Positions 16,478 to 25,973 of a stretch of DNA of 32,431 bases are shown here, one piece after another. The position numbers were made by a program, and so were the translations under genes. The stretch is from contig JAGACC010000207.1 in NCBI GenBank assembly GCA_017614295.1, forward strand, positions 1 through 32,431, given 5' to 3'. The stretch comes from Treponema sp. GTDB lineage: Bacteria > Spirochaetota > Spirochaetia > Treponematales > Treponemataceae. The first letter of the stretch is position 1. Every line of letters starts with the position of its first letter. The notes under the pieces were generated by a model. It searched no databases and was not told the DNA's origin. It saw nothing but the letters and a program-made list of their open reading frames with translations.

Positions 16478-16980
16478 TTACGTACTATTTGAATATCCGT
16501 AATCGGATTACCTTGCGGAATGTTTCGCTAAGGTTTTGTAAGGGTTCTTTGAGAAGTCAGGCGGGCGGTTTTGCCGTCCGGTTAAAGTCGTAAAGTTCAA
16601 TGCCGTATGGTTTTGTTCAGACTTTGGCACCCTTATATGCAGCATGAGCGCGTTGCGTTTGTGCCGACTGGAAAGCATTTAAGGCGTCCGGACTTAAAGA
16701 AAGGCTTGGGTTGAATCCCTTTGAATGCCAGACCAGTCATTTGGAAAACTTTGGTTTTCCTTGCGATGATGATAGGTGGTGTAGGCCAACTGTTCCGAAT
16801 TGATGAAACAGGTTTATGACAAGTTGTCCTTTCCTTCTATTATATTCATCTCAATTCAGGTTCTAAAGTGTGTATGCGAAAATGCTTTTCCTTGTTTGGA
16901 AACAGCTTTTTCTGGCTTAAAGTGCAGCACATTAATTTTATACATGCCGCAGGGAAAACCTGCAAGGCAAGGAGAAAATC
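16478..16980 (+). promoter_or_regulatory. Long 5' leader of tuf
   Basis: About 500 bases without a supported gene. It holds hairpins 16562-16568 with 16574-16580 (7 bp, one G-U) and 16743-16749 with 16754-16760 (7 bp, 4-base loop), plus the near-palindrome GTAATC-G-GATTAC near 16499. ATGACA (16816) and TATTAT (16838) with a 16-base spacer could be a second promoter closer to tuf. The open frame from 16800 has no ribosome binding site and no recognisable product. I recognise no riboswitch. Confidence 0.4.
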
Positions 16981-18168
16981 ATGGCAAAGGAAGAGTTCAA
17001 AAGAACTAAACCTCACATGAACGTTGGAACCATCGGTCACGTAGACCATGGTAAGACCACTCTTTCCGCAGCTATCACAACATATTGTGCAAAAAAATAT
17101 GGTGATAAGCTCTTGAAGTATGACGAAATCGACAATGCTCCAGAGGAAAAGGAACGTGGTATCACAATCAACAGCCGTCACCTTGAGTATCAGTCAGACA
17201 AGCGTCACTACGCTCACATCGACTGCCCAGGACACGCAGACTATGTTAAGAACATGATTACTGGTGCTGCACAGATGGACGGTGCTATTCTCGTTGTTTC
17301 TGCTCCTGACTCAGTTATGCCTCAGACAAAGGAACACTTGCTCTTGGCACGCCAGGTTGGTGTACCGAAGATCATCGTATTCCTTAACAAGGTTGACCTT
17401 GTTGACGATCCAGATCTTCTTGAATTGGTTGTTGAAGAAGTAAAGGACACAGTAAGCTCTTACGGCTTCTCTGAAGAAACACCAATCGTTAAGGGTTCTG
17501 CATTCAAGGCTCTCAACGAAAGCGACAACCCAGACAACACAAAGTGTATCGAAGAGCTTCTTACAACTATGGACTCATGGTTCGACGATCCTGTTCGCGA
17601 CGATCAGAAGCCGTTCCTTATGCCAATCGAAGACATCTTCACAATCTCTGGTCGTGGTACAGTTGTTACTGGCCGTATCGAACGCGGTGTTGTTAAGATG
17701 GGTGATCCTGTTGAAATCGTTGGTATCCGTCCAACACAGTCTTCAACAGTTACTGGTATCGAAATGTTCAACAAGACTTTGAACGAAGGTATGGCTGGTG
17801 ACAACGCTGGTATCCTTCTCCGTGGTGTTGAAAAGAAAGATGTTATCCGTGGTCAGGTTCTCGCTGCTCCTGGAAGCATCCACCCACACACAAAGTTCGA
17901 AGCTCAGATTTACGTTCTTTCAAAGGAAGAAGGCGGACGCCACAGCCCGTTCTTTACAGGTTACCGCCCACAGTTCTACTTCCGCACAACAGATATTACA
18001 GGTACTGTAAATCTTGAAGCTGGAACAGAAATGGTAAAGCCAGGCGACAACGTAAAGATCATCGGTGAACTTATCCACCCGATCGCTATGGACGAAGGTC
18101 TTAAGCTTGCTATCCGTGAAGGCGGACACACAATCGCTTCCGGCCAGGTTACAAAAGTTATTGAATAG
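16981..18168 (+). CDS. tuf: Elongation factor Tu
   Basis: GTPase that carries aminoacyl-tRNA to the ribosome. The 395-residue protein has the GTP-binding motifs G-H-V-D-H-G-K-T (19-26), D-C-P-G-H (81-85, His85 being catalytic) and N-K-V-D (about 136), then the two beta-barrel domains. The sequence ([19 protein letters not shown]; the C-terminal [20 protein letters not shown]) is spirochaete-like. AAGGAGAA precedes the ATG. It sits directly upstream of rpsJ and is the only tuf copy in the window; fusA, its common neighbour, is absent. Confidence 0.99.
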   Translation: MAKEEFKRTKPHMNVGTIGHVDHGKTTLSAAITTYCAKKYGDKLLKYDEIDNAPEEKERGITINSRHLEYQSDKRHYAHIDCPGHADYVKNMITGAAQMDGAILVVSAPDSVMPQTKEHLLLARQVGVPKIIVFLNKVDLVDDPDLLELVVEEVKDTVSSYGFSEETPIVKGSAFKALNESDNPDNTKCIEELLTTMDSWFDDPVRDDQKPFLMPIEDIFTISGRGTVVTGRIERGVVKMGDPVEIVGIRPTQSSTVTGIEMFNKTLNEGMAGDNAGILLRGVEKKDVIRGQVLAAPGSIHPHTKFEAQIYVLSKEEGGRHSPFFTGYRPQFYFRTTDITGTVNLEAGTEMVKPGDNVKIIGELIHPIAMDEGLKLAIREGGHTIASGQVTKVIE

Positions 18169-18181
18169 TTTTTGATATAAA

Positions 18182-18212
18182 CGGGGCAGGGGATTTCCCT
18201 TGTCCCGCTTTT
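18182..18212 (+). terminator. Terminator-like attenuator between tuf and rpsJ
   Basis: An 11-bp stem (18182-18192 with 18197-18207, including three G-U pairs) has a 4-base loop and is followed by CTTTT. The rpsJ ribosome binding site TAGGAG begins immediately afterwards. The short T tract suggests partial termination, which would let EF-Tu be made in excess over the ribosomal proteins downstream. Confidence 0.65.
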
Positions 18213-18222
18213 AGGAGTAATT

Positions 18223-18531
18223 ATGGCAAACGGCAAGATTCGTGTAAGCCTTCGCGCTTTTGACGTAGCGCTTATCGATCAGAGTGCAAAAGACATCGTT
18301 CAGCAGGTTCAGAAGGCAGGAGCAAAGGTTTCAGGACCAATCCCGCTTCCAACAAGAATCAACAAGGTAACTGTGTTGCGTTCAGTTTTTGTTAACAAAA
18401 AATCACGCGAACAGTTTGAGATGCGCACACACAAGCGCCTTATTGATATTTTTGAACCTTCTTCAGAAGTGATGGATTCACTTATGAAGTTGGAACTTCC
18501 TGCAGGTGTTGCAGTAGAAATCAAGCAATAA
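18223..18531 (+). CDS. rpsJ: Ribosomal protein S10 / NusE (uS10)
   Basis: Small-subunit head protein that also acts as NusE, binding NusB and NusG in antitermination and in coupling transcription to translation. The 102 residues match the usual length, with the typical G-P-I-P-L-P-T-R and T-H-K-R-L-I-D-I segments. TAGGAG lies eight bases before the ATG. It is the first gene of the S10 cluster, preceded by tuf and the attenuator hairpin. Confidence 0.99.
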   Translation: MANGKIRVSLRAFDVALIDQSAKDIVQQVQKAGAKVSGPIPLPTRINKVTVLRSVFVNKKSREQFEMRTHKRLIDIFEPSSEVMDSLMKLELPAGVAVEIKQ

Positions 18532-18597
18532 TTTAATTATTGAAATAAAGGGTACGGTCCCTTGGATCGGGATGGCGGCCTAGTTAGGAGTATTCAG

Positions 18598-19218
18598 ATG
18601 AAAGGTCTGATAGCAAAAAAAGTGGGAATGACCCAAGTTTTTGACGAAAACGGAAATCTGACACCAGTAACCGTGATCCGCGTCGAACCGAATACGGTCA
18701 TTGCTACAAAGACAGAGGAAAAATGCGGTTATAACGCTGTTGTTCTTGGTTTTGAAGACATGAAGGCCAAGAATGTTACAAAGCCTTATGCAAAGCAGTT
18801 TCCTGAAAACGTTACGCCTAAGCGGCACTTGAAAGAATTCCGCGATTTTGAAGGCGAAGTAAAAGTCGGCGACCAGATTGGCGTTGAGCTTTTTGACAAT
18901 GTGCGCTTTATTGATGTAACCGCTACCTCTAAGGGTAAGGGTTTTCAGGGCGTAATGAAGAGATGGGGTTTCCATGGTGGTAGAGCTACTCACGGTTCTA
19001 AGTTCCACAGGGAAGCCGGCGGCACTGGATGCTGTACAACTCCGGGACACACACTTAAGAATATTAAGATGCCTGGCCACATGGGTTGTGACCGTGTTAC
19101 AGTTCAGAATCTCAAGGTTGTAAAAGTAGACCCTGAGCTTAAAGTTTTAATGGTACGCGGAGCAGTTCCTGGGACAAAAGACAGCACGCTTATTGTTAAG
19201 GCTGCTGTTAAGAAATAA
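18598..19218 (+). CDS. rplC: Ribosomal protein L3 (uL3)
   Basis: Early-assembly protein whose long loop reaches the peptidyl transferase centre. The 206-residue protein has the typical N-terminus (MKGLIAKKVGMTQVFDENG) and the loop G-F-H-G-G-R-A-T-H-G-S-K-F-H-R near 126-140. The start at 18598 follows TTAGGAG; a longer reading from 18562 runs into the short rpsJ-rplC gap and is rejected. Order rpsJ-rplC-rplD-rplW-rplB is the standard one. Confidence 0.98.
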   Translation: MKGLIAKKVGMTQVFDENGNLTPVTVIRVEPNTVIATKTEEKCGYNAVVLGFEDMKAKNVTKPYAKQFPENVTPKRHLKEFRDFEGEVKVGDQIGVELFDNVRFIDVTATSKGKGFQGVMKRWGFHGGRATHGSKFHREAGGTGCCTTPGHTLKNIKMPGHMGCDRVTVQNLKVVKVDPELKVLMVRGAVPGTKDSTLIVKAAVKK

Positions 19219-19232
19219 GGTCGAGGAATAGT

Positions 19233-19946
19233 ATGGAAAAGAAAGTCTATTCAACCGATGGTAAAGAACTCAGGACTATTAATCTTGACGATAAAATTTT
19301 CGGACTCCCAGTCAACGAAGACGTTATCTATTACGCCATCACAAACGAATTAGCAAATAAACGTGTTGGAACAGCTTGTACAAAGACACGCGCAGAAGTT
19401 CACGGCAGCAATGCCAAGCCTTATAAGCAGAAGGGAACTGGAAACGCACGTCGCGGTGACAAAAAGTCTCCGATTACAGTTGGTGGCGGTACAATTTTTG
19501 GACCGAAGCCACGTGATTACAGCTATTATATCCCTAAGAAAGAGAAGCGCCTTGCAATGAAGACGATTCTTAGCCTTCAGGCTCAGAATGACAGACTTAC
19601 AGTTGTTGAAGACTTCAGCATCGAAAGCGGAAAGACAAAGGACTTGGTAAAGGTTCTTGACTCTCTTGCAAAGAATGCTCCTGTAAAGTTTGAACCTGTT
19701 CTTAGAACTGGTGCTGGCAAGACTCATCAGAAGAAAGGCGACAAGGCAGAAGATTACCGCACAGTCATTTTGTTGAAAGACGATGACAAGCTTATTAAGC
19801 AGGCTGGTAGGAACCTTCCTTATGTTTCATTCCTTTCTTTCAACCGCCTTCGCGCACATGATCTTTTCTACGCAAGAAAGATTGTTATGCTTGAAGGTGC
19901 AGCAAAGAATCTTTCAGAATTCTTTGAAAAAGTGGAGGCTGAATAA
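19233..19946 (+). CDS. rplD: Ribosomal protein L4 (uL4)
   Basis: Large-subunit protein lining the exit tunnel; in E. coli it also represses the S10 operon. The 237 residues exceed the usual length of about 205. The tunnel loop (Q-K-G-T-G-N-A-R-R-G-D-K-K-S-P, about 66-80) is normal. The extra length is mainly a basic stretch at about 149-177 (V-K-F-E-P..T-H-Q-K-K-G-D-K-A-E-D), which looks like a lineage insertion on the surface. CGAGGA precedes the ATG; the last base is shared with the rplW start (TAATG). Confidence 0.97.
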   Translation: MEKKVYSTDGKELRTINLDDKIFGLPVNEDVIYYAITNELANKRVGTACTKTRAEVHGSNAKPYKQKGTGNARRGDKKSPITVGGGTIFGPKPRDYSYYIPKKEKRLAMKTILSLQAQNDRLTVVEDFSIESGKTKDLVKVLDSLAKNAPVKFEPVLRTGAGKTHQKKGDKAEDYRTVILLKDDDKLIKQAGRNLPYVSFLSFNRLRAHDLFYARKIVMLEGAAKNLSEFFEKVEAE

Positions 19947-20230
19947 TGACATACGAAGATGTTCTTATTGAACCTATTCTTTCTGAAAAAGCTACACTTC
20001 TTCGTGAAGAAAACAAGTATACTTTCAAAGTAGACCCTGCTTCTACGAAGATTCAGATTAAGGAAGCTGTACGCAGACTCTTTAACGTAAAGGTTGTGGA
20101 TTGCACAACAATCAACGTAAAGGGAAAGACAAAAAGACTTCGTGGTAAGCCTGGCAAGACAGCTAGCTGGAAGAAAGCAATCGTTAAGCTTGCTCCTGGC
20201 GAAACAATCAAGGTGTTTGAAGGCGCTTGA
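19946..20230 (+). CDS. rplW: Ribosomal protein L23 (uL23)
   Basis: Sits at the tunnel exit and provides the docking site for trigger factor and SRP. The 94-residue protein has the usual fold pattern (I-L-S-E-K-A-T near 11-17; V-R-R-L-F-N-V-K-V in the middle). It overlaps the rplD stop by one base and so is probably translated by coupling. rplB follows 29 bases later. Confidence 0.98.
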   Translation: MTYEDVLIEPILSEKATLLREENKYTFKVDPASTKIQIKEAVRRLFNVKVVDCTTINVKGKTKRLRGKPGKTASWKKAIVKLAPGETIKVFEGA

Positions 20231-20259
20231 GCCTTTGAACGATAATTAAGGGGAACCAT

Positions 20260-21084
20260 ATGGCTCTTAAGATATACAAACCTTATTCAAAAGGTACACG
20301 TGGCCGTGTTGATTTGGTTCGTGAAGAACTGACAGCCGATAAACCCGAAAAAAGCCTTACTCACGGTATTAAAGCTCATGCTGGCCGTGGCGCAGGCGGA
20401 CGGATTTCTGTTCGTCACCAGGGTGGCGGTCACAAGAGAAGATATCGTGACATCGACTTTAAGCGCGACAAGCACGGTATTCCTGGAACTGTAAAAACTA
20501 TTGAATACGATCCATTCCGCAGTGCAAACATTGCTTTGATTGCATATGCAGACGGTGAGAAGCGCTACATCATCGCTCCAAAGAATTTGACTGTTGGTCA
20601 GAAGATTATGTCCGGTGAGAATGCAACACCTACAGTAGGAAACGCACTTCCGCTTTCCGTAATTCCTGTTGGTTTTACAGTACACAATATTGAACTTACG
20701 CTCGGACGCGGTGGACAGCTTGTTCGCTCCGCTGGTGCCGGTGCTTTGATTGCTGCAAAAGAAGGTGACTATGTTACAATCAAATTGCCTTCTGGAGAAC
20801 TTCGCCGCATCCATGGCAAGTGCTATGCTACAATCGGTATCGTAGGCAACGAAGAACGCATGAATACAAAACTGGGTAAAGCTGGCCGCAACCGCTGGAG
20901 AGGCATCCGCCCGACAGTTCGTGGTATGGCTATGAACCCTGTTGACCATCCGCTTGGTGGTGGTGAAGGTGCAGGTAAGGGACACTTGCCTGTTACTCCT
21001 TGGGGACAGCCTTGCCGTGGTTACAAGACGCGCAATAAGAGGAAGCCTTCTAACCGCTTCATTATTAGTCGCCGCAAGAAGTAG
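20260..21084 (+). CDS. rplB: Ribosomal protein L2 (uL2)
   Basis: One of the most conserved large-subunit proteins; bridges the subunits and is needed for peptidyl transfer. The 274 residues match the usual length. The OB and SH3-like domains and the basic ends are as expected. In the C-terminal signature, most bacteria have D-H-P-H-G-G-G-E-G; here it reads D-H-P-L-G-G-G-E-G. His230 (E. coli His229, mature numbering) is kept, but the second His is Leu232. AAGGGGAA precedes the ATG. Confidence 0.99.
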   Translation: MALKIYKPYSKGTRGRVDLVREELTADKPEKSLTHGIKAHAGRGAGGRISVRHQGGGHKRRYRDIDFKRDKHGIPGTVKTIEYDPFRSANIALIAYADGEKRYIIAPKNLTVGQKIMSGENATPTVGNALPLSVIPVGFTVHNIELTLGRGGQLVRSAGAGALIAAKEGDYVTIKLPSGELRRIHGKCYATIGIVGNEERMNTKLGKAGRNRWRGIRPTVRGMAMNPVDHPLGGGEGAGKGHLPVTPWGQPCRGYKTRNKRKPSNRFIISRRKK

Positions 21085-21099
21085 AGCGAGGAGTAGAAA

Positions 21100-21384
21100 G
21101 TGTCTAGATCTGTAAAAAAAGGACCTTTTGTAGATAAATCACTTTACAAAAAGGTAACAGAAATGAATAAGGCGGCAGCAGCTGAAAAGAAGATGATAAA
21201 AACATATTCCCGCTGCTCCACAATTATCCCGGAAATGGTTGGAAACACTATTTCCGTTCATAACGGCAAGTCCTGGATTCCTGTGTACATAACAGAAAAC
21301 CTTGTTGGCCACAAGCTCGGCGAGTTTGCTGCTACACGTACATTCAAGGGCCACGGCGGTACAGACAAATCTGCAGGTAAATAA
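21100..21384 (+). CDS. rpsS: Ribosomal protein S19 (uS19)
   Basis: 30S head protein that pairs with S13 and contacts the A-site tRNA. The 94-residue protein starts with GTG at 21100, supported by GAGGAG nine bases upstream and by the usual N-terminus [11 protein letters not shown]. The conserved [11 protein letters not shown] and H-K-L-G-E-F-A segments are present. It ends 11 bases before rplV. Confidence 0.98.
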   Translation: MSRSVKKGPFVDKSLYKKVTEMNKAAAAEKKMIKTYSRCSTIIPEMVGNTISVHNGKSWIPVYITENLVGHKLGEFAATRTFKGHGGTDKSAGK

Positions 21385-21395
21385 GGAGCAAGATT

Positions 21396-21815
21396 ATGGC
21401 TGAAACTGAGAACAAAGAAACAAAACGCAGGCTTAAGAAAAGCGTGCGCGCTGCTAACAGACCGGAACAGCCCGGCTATGTTGCTACAACCAAGTTCCTT
21501 ATTGCATCACCTACAAAGGTTCGTCCTGTAGCCAATGTAATAAGAAGCAAGTCAACAACAGAAGCTCTTGCTATCCTTGATGTTATGCCTCAGAAGGGTG
21601 CACGTCTTATCAGCGGAACATTAAAGTCTGCTGTTGCAAATGCACTTTATGCAAACAAGAAGTTGGATGAAGATATGTTGTATGTAAGGGAAATTCGCAT
21701 CGACGAAGGTCCCCGTCTTAAGAGAGTTTGGTTCCGTGGCCGCGGCCGTGCAGACCAGCTTCTTAGGCGTATGTGCCATATCACTGTAATCGTTGACGAA
21801 AAGGCGGGTAAATAA
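21396..21815 (+). CDS. rplV: Ribosomal protein L22 (uL22) with N-terminal extension
   Basis: Its hairpin lines the exit tunnel and its mutations give macrolide resistance in other species. The 139-residue protein has the normal core from about residue 29, with the tunnel hairpin near [11 protein letters not shown]. The first 28 residues are a charged extension ([12 protein letters not shown]) not found in most L22 proteins. The start is supported by AAGGAGCAAG upstream. No resistance-type change is evident. Confidence 0.97.
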   Translation: MAETENKETKRRLKKSVRAANRPEQPGYVATTKFLIASPTKVRPVANVIRSKSTTEALAILDVMPQKGARLISGTLKSAVANALYANKKLDEDMLYVREIRIDEGPRLKRVWFRGRGRADQLLRRMCHITVIVDEKAGK

Positions 21816-21816
21816 C

Positions 21817-22566
21817 ATGGGTCAGAAAGTTAGTCCTATCGGTTTACGTCTTGGAGTAAACAAGACATGGCAGTCCCGTTGGTATGCAGATCCAAGGGAA
21901 TATGCAGATCTCTTTCTTGAAGACATCAAAATCCGTAAGTTGGTAAACAGTCTTCCTGAATGCAAGAACGCAGACATTGCCGAAATCGAGATTGTTCGTC
22001 ATCCGCAGCGTGTTACAATTGTGATTCACACAGCACGCCCGGGTGTTATTATTGGTGTAAAGGGTGCTACAATCGAAAAGATTAGCGATGATATTCAGAA
22101 GCAGTTGACACAGAAGGTACAGATTAAAATAAAGGAAGTAAAACGTGCCGAAATCAACGCTTCTCTTATCGCTCAGAACATTGCACGCCAGCTTGTAGGC
22201 CGTGGTTCATACCGCAAGGCTCTTAAGCAGGCTACTTCCAATGCAATGAAGGGCGGAGCACAGGGAATCAAGATTCGTCTTTCCGGACGTCTCGGTGGAG
22301 CAGAAATGAGACGCTCTGAAGAGCACAAGGAAGGAAGAGTTCCTCTGCACACACTCCGTGCTGACATGGACTACGGTTTCTTCGAAGCTCTTACTTCATA
22401 CGGGAAAATCGGTGTGAAGGTATGGGTGTACAACGGAATGAACTACGGTCATGAGCAGAACGAGGATGCAGGAGACATCGTTAAGAAGCCCCGCCGCGAA
22501 CGCTCGAATGGTGAACGCAAGGGTCGTGCTCCGAAATCTGATGGAGGAAAAGTAGAAAATGCTTAG
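21817..22566 (+). CDS. rpsC: Ribosomal protein S3 (uS3)
   Basis: Part of the mRNA entry channel and helicase of the small subunit. The 249-residue protein starts [13 protein letters not shown], as usual. It has the KH-type domain with [10 protein letters not shown] (GXXG loop, near residue 77) and the C-terminal domain with [11 protein letters not shown] basic tail after about 218 ([12 protein letters not shown]) extends it beyond the typical end. The ATG at 21817 comes one base after the rplV stop; the longer in-frame reading from 21793 overlaps rplV and is rejected. The 3' end overlaps rplP by eight bases. Confidence 0.98.
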   Translation: MGQKVSPIGLRLGVNKTWQSRWYADPREYADLFLEDIKIRKLVNSLPECKNADIAEIEIVRHPQRVTIVIHTARPGVIIGVKGATIEKISDDIQKQLTQKVQIKIKEVKRAEINASLIAQNIARQLVGRGSYRKALKQATSNAMKGGAQGIKIRLSGRLGGAEMRRSEEHKEGRVPLHTLRADMDYGFFEALTSYGKIGVKVWVYNGMNYGHEQNEDAGDIVKKPRRERSNGERKGRAPKSDGGKVENA

Positions 22567-22975
22567 TCCTAAAAGAGTTGCGCACCGCAAGGTTCAGCGC
22601 GGTCGTCCAAAGGGAAACGCTACCCGCGATAACTATATTGATTTTGGTGATGTAGCACTTGTTGCTATGGAACCGGTATGGCTTCAGGCTAGACACATTG
22701 AAGCTGCCCGTGTTGCAATCAACCGCTGCATCAACCGCCAGGGACAGGTTTGGACTCGTATATTCCCAGACAAGCCTGTTTCAAAGAAGCCTGCTGACAC
22801 CCGTATGGGTAAGGGTAAGGGAGCTCCAGAGTTCTGGGCTGCCGTTATCAAACCAGGCATGATTCTGTTTGAAGTTGGTGGAATTGAAAAGAACCTTGCT
22901 GAAAAGGCTATGCACCTCGCAGCAAGCAAACTGCCAATCAAGACAAAAGTTGCATTCCGCCCAACAGTGGAATAA
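22559..22975 (+). CDS. rplP: Ribosomal protein L16 (uL16)
   Basis: Late-assembly protein that positions A-site tRNA. The 138 residues match the family, with the R-M-G-K-G-K-G motif (near 81) that includes the Arg hydroxylated in E. coli. The start lies within the last codons of rpsC (GGAGGAAAAGTAGAA upstream), so the two are coupled. Confidence 0.98.
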   Translation: MLSPKRVAHRKVQRGRPKGNATRDNYIDFGDVALVAMEPVWLQARHIEAARVAINRCINRQGQVWTRIFPDKPVSKKPADTRMGKGKGAPEFWAAVIKPGMILFEVGGIEKNLAEKAMHLAASKLPIKTKVAFRPTVE

Positions 22976-22985
22976 GGAGTAAGAT

Positions 22986-23228
22986 ATGGCTAAATCCGAA
23001 AAAAAGAAGGACAAGGAACTGTCTTACAACGAACTTGTTGCTAAGCGGGATGAACTTAAGAGAAAATACATGGACTTCCGTTTCCAGGCGGTTGTTGGAC
23101 ATGTAGAAAATCCAGTGCAGAAACGTACAATGCGCCGCGAAATCGCACGCTTGAATACTTTCATTCATCAGCAGGATCTGGAGAACTTCAGAAAGGCTGC
23201 TGTTGAAGCAATCGCTGCAAAAAACTAG
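22986..23228 (+). CDS. rpmC: Ribosomal protein L29 (uL29)
   Basis: Small two-helix protein at the tunnel exit beside L23. The 80-residue protein has the typical helical hairpin with the basic patch (N-P-V-Q-K-R-T-M-R-R-E-I-A-R-L) and is slightly longer than the usual 62-70 because both ends are extended with charged or helical residues. AAGGAG lies before the ATG. It is followed ten bases later by rpsQ. Confidence 0.97.
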   Translation: MAKSEKKKDKELSYNELVAKRDELKRKYMDFRFQAVVGHVENPVQKRTMRREIARLNTFIHQQDLENFRKAAVEAIAAKN

Positions 23229-23238
23229 GAGCTGACCC

Positions 23239-23514
23239 GTGGAAGAACAGACAGTACAGAAAACTAAAGGTGCTAAACGTTCATTCGTAGGTATCGTCAC
23301 TAGTGACAAAATGGATAAGACCATCGTTGTTTCTATCGATACAAAGAAAATGGACAGCCTTTACAAGAAGTACGTTACACGTACCAAGAAATGTAAGGCA
23401 CACGATGAGAAGAATGATGCGCACGAAGGCGACACAGTAAGAATCGTTGAATGCGCACCAATCAGCAAAGACAAGTGCTGGCGCCTTGCTGAAGTTATTG
23501 AAAGAGCCAAATAA
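23239..23514 (+). CDS. rpsQ: Ribosomal protein S17 (uS17)
   Basis: Primary 16S rRNA-binding protein with an OB fold. The 91-residue protein begins with GTG at 23239, preceded by TAGGAGC at a normal distance. The conserved region starts at [16 protein letters not shown] (about 16-31), so the first 15 residues are a short extension. The GTG start is the only one that keeps both the ribosome binding site and the full domain. Confidence 0.97.
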   Translation: MEEQTVQKTKGAKRSFVGIVTSDKMDKTIVVSIDTKKMDSLYKKYVTRTKKCKAHDEKNDAHEGDTVRIVECAPISKDKCWRLAEVIERAK

Positions 23515-23534
23515 GCTTTAAGGAGTATTGGATT

Positions 23535-23903
23535 ATGATTCAGATGCAGTCAAAGTTAACTGTTGCCGATAACTCCGGAGCCAAATTGGTTCAGTGCATA
23601 AAGGTTCTCGGTGGAACACACCGCCGTTATGCAGGTATTGGCGACATCGTTGTGGTAGCTGTTAAGGAAGCCATTCCTACATCTACAATAAAAGAAGGAA
23701 CAGTACAGAAAGCGGTTATCGTTCGTGTTGCGAAGGAATACCGCCGTCCTGATGGAACTTACATCCGCTTCGATGATAACGCATGTGTTATCGTTGATGC
23801 AGACAAGAATCCTAAGGGAAAACGTATTTTTGGACCTGTAGCCCGTGAGTTGCGTGATATGGATTTCATGAAGATCATATCCCTTGCTCCGGAAGTATTG
23901 TAA
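23535..23903 (+). CDS. rplN: Ribosomal protein L14 (uL14)
   Basis: Large-subunit protein at the bridge to the 30S subunit, and the docking site of the silencing factor RsfS in other bacteria. The 122 residues match the family length exactly, with [17 protein letters not shown] at the start and the conserved [11 protein letters not shown] near the end. AAGGAG precedes the ATG. Confidence 0.99.
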   Translation: MIQMQSKLTVADNSGAKLVQCIKVLGGTHRRYAGIGDIVVVAVKEAIPTSTIKEGTVQKAVIVRVAKEYRRPDGTYIRFDDNACVIVDADKNPKGKRIFGPVARELRDMDFMKIISLAPEVL

Positions 23904-23917
23904 GGAGTTTGTGAATC

Positions 23918-24241
23918 ATGAAAATCAACCGCAAGATTCATAAGGGTGACAACGTAGAAATCATTTCCGGAAAGGACAAGGGCAAGCGCGGCGAAGTCGT
24001 GCGTGTCTTTGAAAAGGGTGAACACTGCCGCGTTATAGTTGGCGGTGCAAACCTTGTAAAGAAGGCTATCAAAAGAAGAAGCCCGCAGGATGCCGGTGGA
24101 ATTGCTGAAGTTGAAGCCCCGTTGGATATTTCTAACGTGATGCTTGTTTGCAAAAAGTGCGGCAAGCCTGTTAGAGCAGGATATAAAATTGACGGCGATA
24201 CAAAAATTCGTGTATGCCGCAAGTGTGGAGAAAAACTGTAA
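23918..24241 (+). CDS. rplX: Ribosomal protein L24 (uL24)
   Basis: Early-assembly protein at the tunnel exit. The 107-residue protein has the KOW-type domain ([16 protein letters not shown], about 9-24). It ends with two C-x-x-C pairs (C-K-K-C and C-R-K-C), a zinc-binding tail seen in many bacterial L24 proteins but absent from E. coli. Its stop codon overlaps the rplE start by one base (TAATG). TAAGGAG precedes the ATG. Confidence 0.98.
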   Translation: MKINRKIHKGDNVEIISGKDKGKRGEVVRVFEKGEHCRVIVGGANLVKKAIKRRSPQDAGGIAEVEAPLDISNVMLVCKKCGKPVRAGYKIDGDTKIRVCRKCGEKL

Positions 24242-24792
24242 TGGAAAATTACGTACCACGGCTTAAGAAAGTCTATAAGGAAAAGTACGCCCCCGAACTG
24301 TTTAAGGAACTGGGTTATACATCAGTTATGCAGATTCCGGCAATCAAAAAGATTGTTGTTAGCATGGGTGTTGGCGAAGCTCTCACGAATAAGAAACTTC
24401 TTGATGCTGCAGTTACGGATCTCACTCAGATTACCGGCCAGAAAGCTGTTAAGACAAGAGCTAAGAAAAGTATTGCAAATTTCAAACTTCGTGCAGGACA
24501 GGAGATCGGAGCAATGGTTACCCTTCGTGGAAACATCATGTATGAATTCCTCGATCGTCTGATTAATGTTGCACTCCCGCGCGTTAAGGACTTCCGCGGA
24601 ATCAAGGCTACTGGCTTTGATGGTCACGGAAACTTCTCTCTTGGTATTACTGAACAGATTATCTTCCCGGAAATCGACTTTGATAAAATCGTCAAGATTT
24701 CTGGTATGAACGTCAGTATAGTAACAAGCGCTCGCACAGACAGCGAAGCTCGTGCCCTTCTTGACAAGTTCGGCATGCCGTTTAGGAAATAA
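24241..24792 (+). CDS. rplE: Ribosomal protein L5 (uL5)
   Basis: Binds 5S rRNA and helps place the 5S particle in the large subunit. The 183 residues match the family, with the conserved R-D-F-R-G-I equivalent (V-K-D-F-R-G-I) and the [10 protein letters not shown] motif. The start at 24241 (M-E-N-Y-V-P-R-L-K) overlaps the rplX stop; a longer reading from 24214 inside rplX is rejected. Confidence 0.98.
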   Translation: MENYVPRLKKVYKEKYAPELFKELGYTSVMQIPAIKKIVVSMGVGEALTNKKLLDAAVTDLTQITGQKAVKTRAKKSIANFKLRAGQEIGAMVTLRGNIMYEFLDRLINVALPRVKDFRGIKATGFDGHGNFSLGITEQIIFPEIDFDKIVKISGMNVSIVTSARTDSEARALLDKFGMPFRK

Positions 24793-24803
24793 GGAACAAG
24801 CTC

Positions 24804-24989
24804 ATGGCTAAGAAATCATTGATTATCAAATGTCAGCGGACTCCGAAATACAGCACTAGAAAATATAATAGATGTCAGATTTGCGGTCGTCCACACGGAT
24901 ATTTGCGGAAGTTTAAGATTTGTCGTATCTGTTTCCGCAAATTAGCAAGTGAAGGCCTTTTACCAGGCGTCACAAAGTCATCTTGGTAG
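24804..24989 (+). CDS. rpsN: Ribosomal protein S14, zinc-binding type (uS14)
   Basis: 30S head protein contacting S3 and S10. At 61 residues it is the short zinc form, with Cys24, Cys27, Cys40 and Cys43 as ligands (C-Q-I-C, C-R-I-C). With zinc-type L33 and L36 also here, the window offers no zinc-free replacement copies. GGAACAAG precedes the ATG, a weak ribosome binding site 12 bases after rplE. Confidence 0.98.
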   Translation: MAKKSLIIKCQRTPKYSTRKYNRCQICGRPHGYLRKFKICRICFRKLASEGLLPGVTKSSW

Positions 24990-25005
24990 TGGCAGGAGGA
25001 AAGAA

Positions 25006-25407
25006 ATGGCAGCTTCAGACCCAGTAGCAGATATGCTCTCTAAAGTCCAGAACGCGGCAAGAGCCGGTCACGAAAAGGTTGACGTACCGACTTCAAAGAT
25101 GAAACTTGAGATCGTCAAGATCCTTAAGACAGAAGGATACATCAAGAACTTTAAGAAGGTTCAGGATGATGACGGCCGCAATGTAATCCGCGTATTCTTG
25201 AAATATGATGATTCAAATGCACCGGTAATCCACGGTATGAAAAAGATTTCTACACCTGGTCGCCGCGTGTATTCAGGCTATAAGGATTTGCCCCGTGTTT
25301 ACAACGGTTACGGCACTTTAATCATTTCAACATCAACTGGTGTTACAACTGGCAAAAAGGCATCTGAAAAGATGGTTGGCGGCGAGTTGATTTGCACGGT
25401 ATGGTAA
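25006..25407 (+). CDS. rpsH: Ribosomal protein S8 (uS8)
   Basis: Central organiser of the 30S platform; in E. coli it represses the spc operon by binding L5 mRNA. The 133-residue protein starts [11 protein letters not shown]. It has the conserved C-terminal S-T-S-x-G-V-T-T-G-K-K-A and G-G-E-L-I-C-T-V-W ending. The start at 25006 has AGGAGGAAAG upstream; the longer reading from 24949 overlaps rpsN and is rejected. Confidence 0.98.
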   Translation: MAASDPVADMLSKVQNAARAGHEKVDVPTSKMKLEIVKILKTEGYIKNFKKVQDDDGRNVIRVFLKYDDSNAPVIHGMKKISTPGRRVYSGYKDLPRVYNGYGTLIISTSTGVTTGKKASEKMVGGELICTVW

Positions 25408-25419
25408 TAGGAGAAAACA

Positions 25420-25962
25420 ATGGCTTCAAAAATTGGTAAACTTCCTGTCGCTATCCCTGGCGGTGTTACTGTAAAAGTAGACGGTGATGTTATATCTGTT
25501 AAAGGACCGAAAGGCGAACTTAAGCAGAAGTTCAACAACCTTGTAAAGATTGACGTAAAAGGCTCTGAGCTTGTTGTGAATCCTTCTGACGGCTCTAAGA
25601 ATGCGTCTGCAGCCCACGGTTTGTACCAGAGGCTCATTTCCAACATGGTAACAGGCGTAACAAGCGGTTTCTCAAAGACACTTATCATCACTGGTGTTGG
25701 TTATCGTGCAGAAGTTAAGGGCAAGGAACTTGTTATGAACCTTGGATATTCCAATGAGTTCATCGCAATCATTCCAGAAGGTCTTACTGTAACAGCAGAT
25801 AAGGACGGAAAAGTTACTATCGCTGGTATCGATAAGCAGCTCGTTGGTCAGTTCAGCGCTGATATACGCAAGCTTCGTGGACCTGAACCTTACAAGGGTA
25901 AGGGTATTCGCTATGAAACAGAAGTTATCAGACGTAAAGTCGGTAAGACTGGTGTAAAATAA
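25420..25962 (+). CDS. rplF: Ribosomal protein L6 (uL6)
   Basis: Large-subunit protein near the sarcin-ricin loop and the factor-binding site. The 180 residues match the family, with two repeated domains and the conserved C-terminal E-P-Y-K-G-K-G-I-R-Y (near 155-164). AATAGGAG precedes the ATG. It lies 12 bases after rpsH and 11 before rplR. Confidence 0.99.
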   Translation: MASKIGKLPVAIPGGVTVKVDGDVISVKGPKGELKQKFNNLVKIDVKGSELVVNPSDGSKNASAAHGLYQRLISNMVTGVTSGFSKTLIITGVGYRAEVKGKELVMNLGYSNEFIAIIPEGLTVTADKDGKVTIAGIDKQLVGQFSADIRKLRGPEPYKGKGIRYETEVIRRKVGKTGVK

Positions 25963-25973
25963 GGTGAATTGAT

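Noticed and set aside
16800-17009. 69-codon open frame overlapping the start of tuf
   Set aside because: No ribosome binding site, no family resemblance, and it overlaps tuf in another frame.
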